Assembly: GCF_018687675.1 (NCBI RefSeq)
Contig: NZ_CP061302.1
Location: forward strand, 942,192 to 1,006,191
Direction: 5' to 3'
DNA length: 64,000 nucleotides
DNA from: Polynucleobacter sp. MG-Unter2-18
GTDB lineage: Bacteria > Pseudomonadota > Gammaproteobacteria > Burkholderiales > Burkholderiaceae
Shown here: in pieces, positions 60,531-64,000 of the stretch
How positions within the stretch are numbered: position 1 is the stretch's first letter
Layout: each line of letters opens with the position of its first letter
Made by a program: the position numbers and the translations under genes
Notes under the pieces: model-generated
Database searches by the model: none
What the model saw: the letters and a program-made list of their open reading frames with translations, nothing else
What the model was told of the DNA's origin: nothing

Positions 60531-60547
60531 TATTCCATTTTGGAATA
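60531..60547. promoter_or_regulatory. LysR-type palindrome between the lysR gene and gcl
   Basis: TATTCCA (60531-60537) and TGGAATA (60541-60547) are perfect 7-bp arms around TTT. The inner part fits the T-N11-A rule of LysR-type sites. It is 30 bp before the lysR start and 82 bp before the gcl ATG, a normal place for an activator and autoregulation site. The protein assignment is inferred. Confidence 0.6.
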
Positions 60548-60628
60548 GCTCATATGATGGTGGATGGCATTCTCATTTCATCGTTAAGTGTTGATGATGT
60601 ATCCATTCTTAACAGCGAGGGAAACATC

Positions 60629-62419
60629 ATGGCCAAAATGAAAGCCGCAATGGCAGCAGTTCTTGTAATGGAAAAAGAGGGCATCACCACTGCTTTTGGT
60701 GTTCCTGGAGCCGCTATTAATCCACTCTACGCCCAGTTGCGTGAGCGTCAGTCGATTACTCACATCCTAGCCCGACACGTTGAAGGCGCTTCACACATGG
60801 CTGAGGGTTATACAAGGGCTAAGGCAGGCAATATTGGCGTTTGCATCGGCACTTCCGGCCCAGCTGGTACGGACATGATTACTGGACTGTATTCAGCAAG
60901 TGCTGACTCCATTCCTATTCTCTGCATTACTGGACAAGCTCCACGTGCTCGTCTTTACAAAGAAGATTTTCAGGCTGTTGATATCGAGACGATTTCTAAA
61001 CCAGTAACGAAGATGTCTGTAACAGTTCGTGAGCCTGGCTTAGTTCCACGAGTTTTCCAGCAGGCATTTCATGTGATGCGTTCAGGCCGTCCCGGTCCTG
61101 TATTAATTGATTTACCGATTGATGTTCAATTGGCTGAAATTGAATTTGATATCGATACCTATGAGCCATTGCCGGTATACAAACCAGCAGCTAGCCGCAA
61201 GCAGATTGAAAAAGCGCTGGGAATGCTAATGTCGGCCAAGAAGCCATTAATTGTTGCTGGTGGTGGAATTATTAACGCTGATGCAGATGCACTGTTGGTA
61301 GAGTTTGCAGAATTGACTGGCATTCCGGTGATTCCAACGCTTATGGGTTGGGGCACTATTCCAGATGATCATCCACTCATGGCGGGTATGGTTGGACTTC
61401 AAACCTCCCACCGTTATGGCAATGCCACCATGCTAGCTAGTGATCTTGTTTTAGGTATCGGTAACCGCTGGGCTAACCGTCATACAGGATCAATCGATGT
61501 GTATTGCAAAGACCGTCAGTTTATTCACGTTGATATTGAGCCAACACAAATTGGTCGCGTATTTAATCCCGACTACGGCATCGTTTCGGATGCAAAAGCG
61601 GCGCTAGAGTTATTTGTAGAAGTTGCGAAAGAATGGAAAGCAAAAGGCAAGCTTACTAACTATAGTGAGTGGGTTGAGCGCTGCCAGGAGCGGAAGAGCT
61701 TGATGCTCCGTAAAACCAACTTTGATAATGTACCTATCAAGCCACAACGGGTCTATCAAGAAATGAATTCCGTATTTGGTCGCGACACTGTATATGTATC
61801 GACTATTGGTCTGTCACAAATTGCGGGTGGACAATTCTTACATGTCTATGGCGCTCGTCAATGGATCAACTGCGGTCAAGCTGGTCCTCTAGGCTGGACA
61901 ATTCCAGCTGCATTAGGTGCATTAGCCTCTGATACAACAAAGACTGTAGTCGGACTTGCTGGCGATTACGACTTCCAATTCTTGATTGAGGAATTAGCAG
62001 TTGGCGCACAATTTAACTTGCCATTAGTCATGGTCTTAGTGAATAACAGTTACTTAGGCTTAATCCGTCAAGCGCAGCGGGGCTTTGAAATGGATTACTG
62101 CGTACAACTGGCCTTTGACAATATCAACGTGGATGATCACAACCTGAAGGGCTATGGCGTTGATCACGTTCAAGTTGTTGAAGGGCTTGGTTGTAAGGCT
62201 ATCCGAGTTTCAGATCCAAATAAAATCAATGCTGCATTGATTGAGGCACAAAAGATGGCTAAAGAGCATCGTGTTCCCGTAGTAGTGGAGATCATTTTAG
62301 AAAAAATCACCAATATTGCGATGGGTACCGAGATTAACAATATCAATGAATTTGAAGATATTGATTGCCGTCATCCTGCTGGAACAGAGGGATTAGTAGC
62401 TGCCGGCCTTCTAGAGTAA
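60629..62419 (+). CDS. gcl: Glyoxylate carboligase (tartronate-semialdehyde synthase)
   Basis: This 596-residue ThDP enzyme joins two glyoxylates to tartronate semialdehyde and CO2. From the ATG at 60629, with GAGGGAAA upstream, Val51 lies in [16 protein letters not shown]. Gcl is known for valine at this place where other ThDP enzymes, such as acetolactate synthase, have glutamate. The ThDP/Mg motif [17 protein letters not shown] is intact, with later [14 protein letters not shown]. Earlier in-frame starts from 60554 would add residues outside the family. It leads gcl-hyi-glxR. Confidence 0.96.
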   Translation: MAKMKAAMAAVLVMEKEGITTAFGVPGAAINPLYAQLRERQSITHILARHVEGASHMAEGYTRAKAGNIGVCIGTSGPAGTDMITGLYSASADSIPILCITGQAPRARLYKEDFQAVDIETISKPVTKMSVTVREPGLVPRVFQQAFHVMRSGRPGPVLIDLPIDVQLAEIEFDIDTYEPLPVYKPAASRKQIEKALGMLMSAKKPLIVAGGGIINADADALLVEFAELTGIPVIPTLMGWGTIPDDHPLMAGMVGLQTSHRYGNATMLASDLVLGIGNRWANRHTGSIDVYCKDRQFIHVDIEPTQIGRVFNPDYGIVSDAKAALELFVEVAKEWKAKGKLTNYSEWVERCQERKSLMLRKTNFDNVPIKPQRVYQEMNSVFGRDTVYVSTIGLSQIAGGQFLHVYGARQWINCGQAGPLGWTIPAALGALASDTTKTVVGLAGDYDFQFLIEELAVGAQFNLPLVMVLVNNSYLGLIRQAQRGFEMDYCVQLAFDNINVDDHNLKGYGVDHVQVVEGLGCKAIRVSDPNKINAALIEAQKMAKEHRVPVVVEIILEKITNIAMGTEINNINEFEDIDCRHPAGTEGLVAAGLLE

Positions 62420-62481
62420 TCGAGGCATTGCCTTGAATTTAGCCATGTATCATCCAATTTGATTGTTATTAAGGAATAGGA

Positions 62482-63261
62482 ATGCCCAAGTTTGCAGCCA
62501 ACCTCACCATGTTGTTCAACGAAAAACCATTTTTGGAGCGTTTTGCGCTAGCCAAGATTGGTGGTTTCAAAGCCGTTGAATTTCTATTTCCTTATGCTTT
62601 TGAAGCTAGCGAAATCAAATCCGCTTTAGATAACAATGCCTTAAAGTTGGTATTGCACAACTTGCCAGCTGGCGATTGGGACGCAGGGGAGAGGGGTATC
62701 GCATGTCACCCGAACCGTGTTGCTGAGTTTCGTTCCGGAGTTGCCAAGGCAATTGAGTACGCCAGTATTTTGGGCGTACCTCAACTCAACTGCTTAGCAG
62801 GAAAGACCCCCGAGGGTGTTGATCCAGCTTTGGTTCATGACACCTTTGTTAGCAATTTACAGTTTGCCGCTGCTGAGCTGAAGAAGTCTGGATTAAAACT
62901 GTTGATTGAGCCAATCAATACTTTTGATATCCCTGGTTTCTATCTTTCTAAAACTGCTCAAGGTATTGCAATACTGGATGCAGTTGGCGCTGATAACGCG
63001 TTTTTGCAATACGACATCTACCATGCTCAGCGTATGGAAGGTGAGATAGCCAATACGATACAAAAGTACTTTGATCGAATCGCCCATATACAGCTAGCGG
63101 ATAATCCGGGTCGTAATGAGCCTGGTACCGGAGAAATTAACTACGGTTACTTATTTGATTTATTAACTCGTCTTGGTTATACAGGTTACATCGGTTGTGA
63201 ATATAAGCCTTTGAAGACTACTGAGGCTGGCCTGCATTGGATGGGTCAATACGAGCAGTAA
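62482..63261 (+). CDS. hyi: Hydroxypyruvate isomerase
   Basis: This 259-residue TIM-barrel isomerase interconverts hydroxypyruvate and tartronate semialdehyde. Motifs include LTMLFNEKPFLERFALA at the N-terminus, NCLAGKTPEG, LLIEPINTFDIPGFYL with a metal-binding Glu, QYDIYHAQRMEGE, and GCEYKPLKTTEAGL. It starts 62 bp after gcl with an AAGGAATAGGA ribosome binding region, and lies 50 bp before glxR. The gcl-hyi-glxR order is standard for the glycerate pathway. Confidence 0.95.
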   Translation: MPKFAANLTMLFNEKPFLERFALAKIGGFKAVEFLFPYAFEASEIKSALDNNALKLVLHNLPAGDWDAGERGIACHPNRVAEFRSGVAKAIEYASILGVPQLNCLAGKTPEGVDPALVHDTFVSNLQFAAAELKKSGLKLLIEPINTFDIPGFYLSKTAQGIAILDAVGADNAFLQYDIYHAQRMEGEIANTIQKYFDRIAHIQLADNPGRNEPGTGEINYGYLFDLLTRLGYTGYIGCEYKPLKTTEAGLHWMGQYEQ

Positions 63262-63311
63262 TATCAACTGATCTGTCTATCAATACATCAATAAATATTT
63301 AGGAATGAATG

Positions 63312-64000
63312 ATGAGTAAATTAAAACTAGGCTTTGTGGGTTTGGGCATTATGGGTGGGCCAATGGCTGGACATTTGGTTGCAGCAGGTCATGAGCTATT
63401 TATCAATACCCGTAGCAAAGTTCCAGATGAGTTAGCCAATACTGCCGCTGTTCTCTGCGCAACTCCAGCAGAAGTTGCAACTAAGGCAGACATCATTATT
63501 ACGATGGTTCCAGATACTCCTGATGTAGAAAAAGTACTTTTTGGAGAGAACGGTATTGCTTCAGGCATCAGCAAGGGCAAGATCGTTGTTGACATGAGTT
63601 CAATCTCCCCCATTTCTACAAAAGATTTTGCGAAGCGCATCAATGATCTAGGCTGTGAATATTTAGATGCTCCTGTATCTGGTGGCCAATTAGGCGCAAA
63701 GGGCGCTAGCCTCACCATCATGGTTGGTGGTAAGCAAGCCACATTTGATAAGGTGAAACCTGTCTTTGATTTGATGGGAAAAAATATTACTTTAGTTGGC
63801 GATAATGGTGCTGGTCAAGTTACTAAGGTGGCCAATCAGATTATTGTTGCCTTAAATATCGAAGCGGTTGCAGAGGCCTTGGTATTTGCCTCTAAGGCGG
63901 GAGCTGATCCGGCGAAAGTCAGACAGGCATTAATGGGTGGCTTTGCCAGCTCAAAAATACTGGAAGTTCATGGTGAGCGTATGATCAATCGCACTTTTGA
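63312..64000 (+). CDS. glxR: Tartronate semialdehyde reductase (3' end outside window)
   Basis: The first 229 codons of a beta-hydroxyacid dehydrogenase that reduces tartronate semialdehyde to D-glycerate with NADH. The N-terminal cofactor motif is GFVGLGIMGGPMAG, the substrate motif is DAPVSGGQLGAKGASLTI, and the catalytic lysine is in GAGQVTKVANQIIV. The ATG at 63312 is chosen because an earlier ATG at 63305 reaches a stop after four codons. The window ends before the C-terminal domain is complete. Its place behind gcl-hyi supports GlxR over 3-hydroxyisobutyrate dehydrogenase. Confidence 0.93.
   Translation, partial: MSKLKLGFVGLGIMGGPMAGHLVAAGHELFINTRSKVPDELANTAAVLCATPAEVATKADIIITMVPDTPDVEKVLFGENGIASGISKGKIVVDMSSISPISTKDFAKRINDLGCEYLDAPVSGGQLGAKGASLTIMVGGKQATFDKVKPVFDLMGKNITLVGDNGAGQVTKVANQIIVALNIEAVAEALVFASKAGADPAKVRQALMGGFASSKILEVHGERMINRTF

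Overview
The window reads as ordinary chromosome from a betaproteobacterium of the Burkholderiales, most likely Polynucleobacter (Burkholderiaceae). The basis is the protein sequences, a moderate GC content by eye, small intergenic gaps, and typical neighbourhoods: pyrG-kdsA-eno-ftsB, tig-clpP-clpX-lon followed by a PpiD-type gene, and tsaB-rimI beside a uracil-DNA-glycosylase-like gene. There are 58 protein genes (the first and last cut by the window edges) and five tRNAs. I see no insertion sequence, prophage, CRISPR array, integrase or rRNA. I did not find a convincing new multi-gene system; the oddities are single genes and regulatory sites.

Layout. 1-6.9 kb: the end of parC; then an XdhC-type factor, a MocA/MobA-like nucleotidyltransferase, a RidA protein, a MoxR ATPase with a CoxE-like VWA partner, and two small monohaem cytochromes c behind a perfect FNR/Anr-type box. 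Apart from ridA and parC these are typical accessory genes of molybdenum hydroxylases, but no such enzyme lies in the window. 6.9-15 kb: an FCD-type GntR regulator divergent from a propionyl-CoA to succinyl-CoA module (methylmalonyl-CoA mutase, MeaB, two carboxylase subunits, an epimerase-like VOC protein). 15-22 kb: tsaB-rimI, a degenerate glycosylase-like gene, lplT, alr, bamD, rluD and pgeF. 22-28 kb: polyhydroxyalkanoate genes phaC-phaB-phaR, rimO and a thiolase. 28-33.6 kb: serB, mfd, ispD and ispF.

33.7-42 kb: tRNA-Leu, the protein quality-control block tig-clpP-clpX-lon, tRNA-Val, and a PpiD-like membrane chaperone that seems to have lost its parvulin domain. 41.6-47.8 kb: an SGNH esterase divergent from a YbbA-type ABC ATPase without its permease, purL, and a SpeE-like protein. 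47.9-55 kb: acnB, a dyad-rich 386-bp intergenic region, then pyrG-kdsA-eno-ftsB. 55-59.5 kb: hslO, gltX, a tRNA-Ala/Glu/Asp cluster, an M48 lipoprotein protease, and an unrecognised exported protein with an internal duplication. 59.5-64 kb: a LysR regulator divergent from the glycerate pathway gcl-hyi-glxR, with a perfect LysR-type palindrome between them.

Metabolically, propionyl-CoA and glyoxylate disposal, carbon storage as PHA, and the TCA enzyme AcnB sit among housekeeping genes. This fits a planktonic heterotroph using small organic acids. Regulator-operator pairings are inferred from motif shape and position only.
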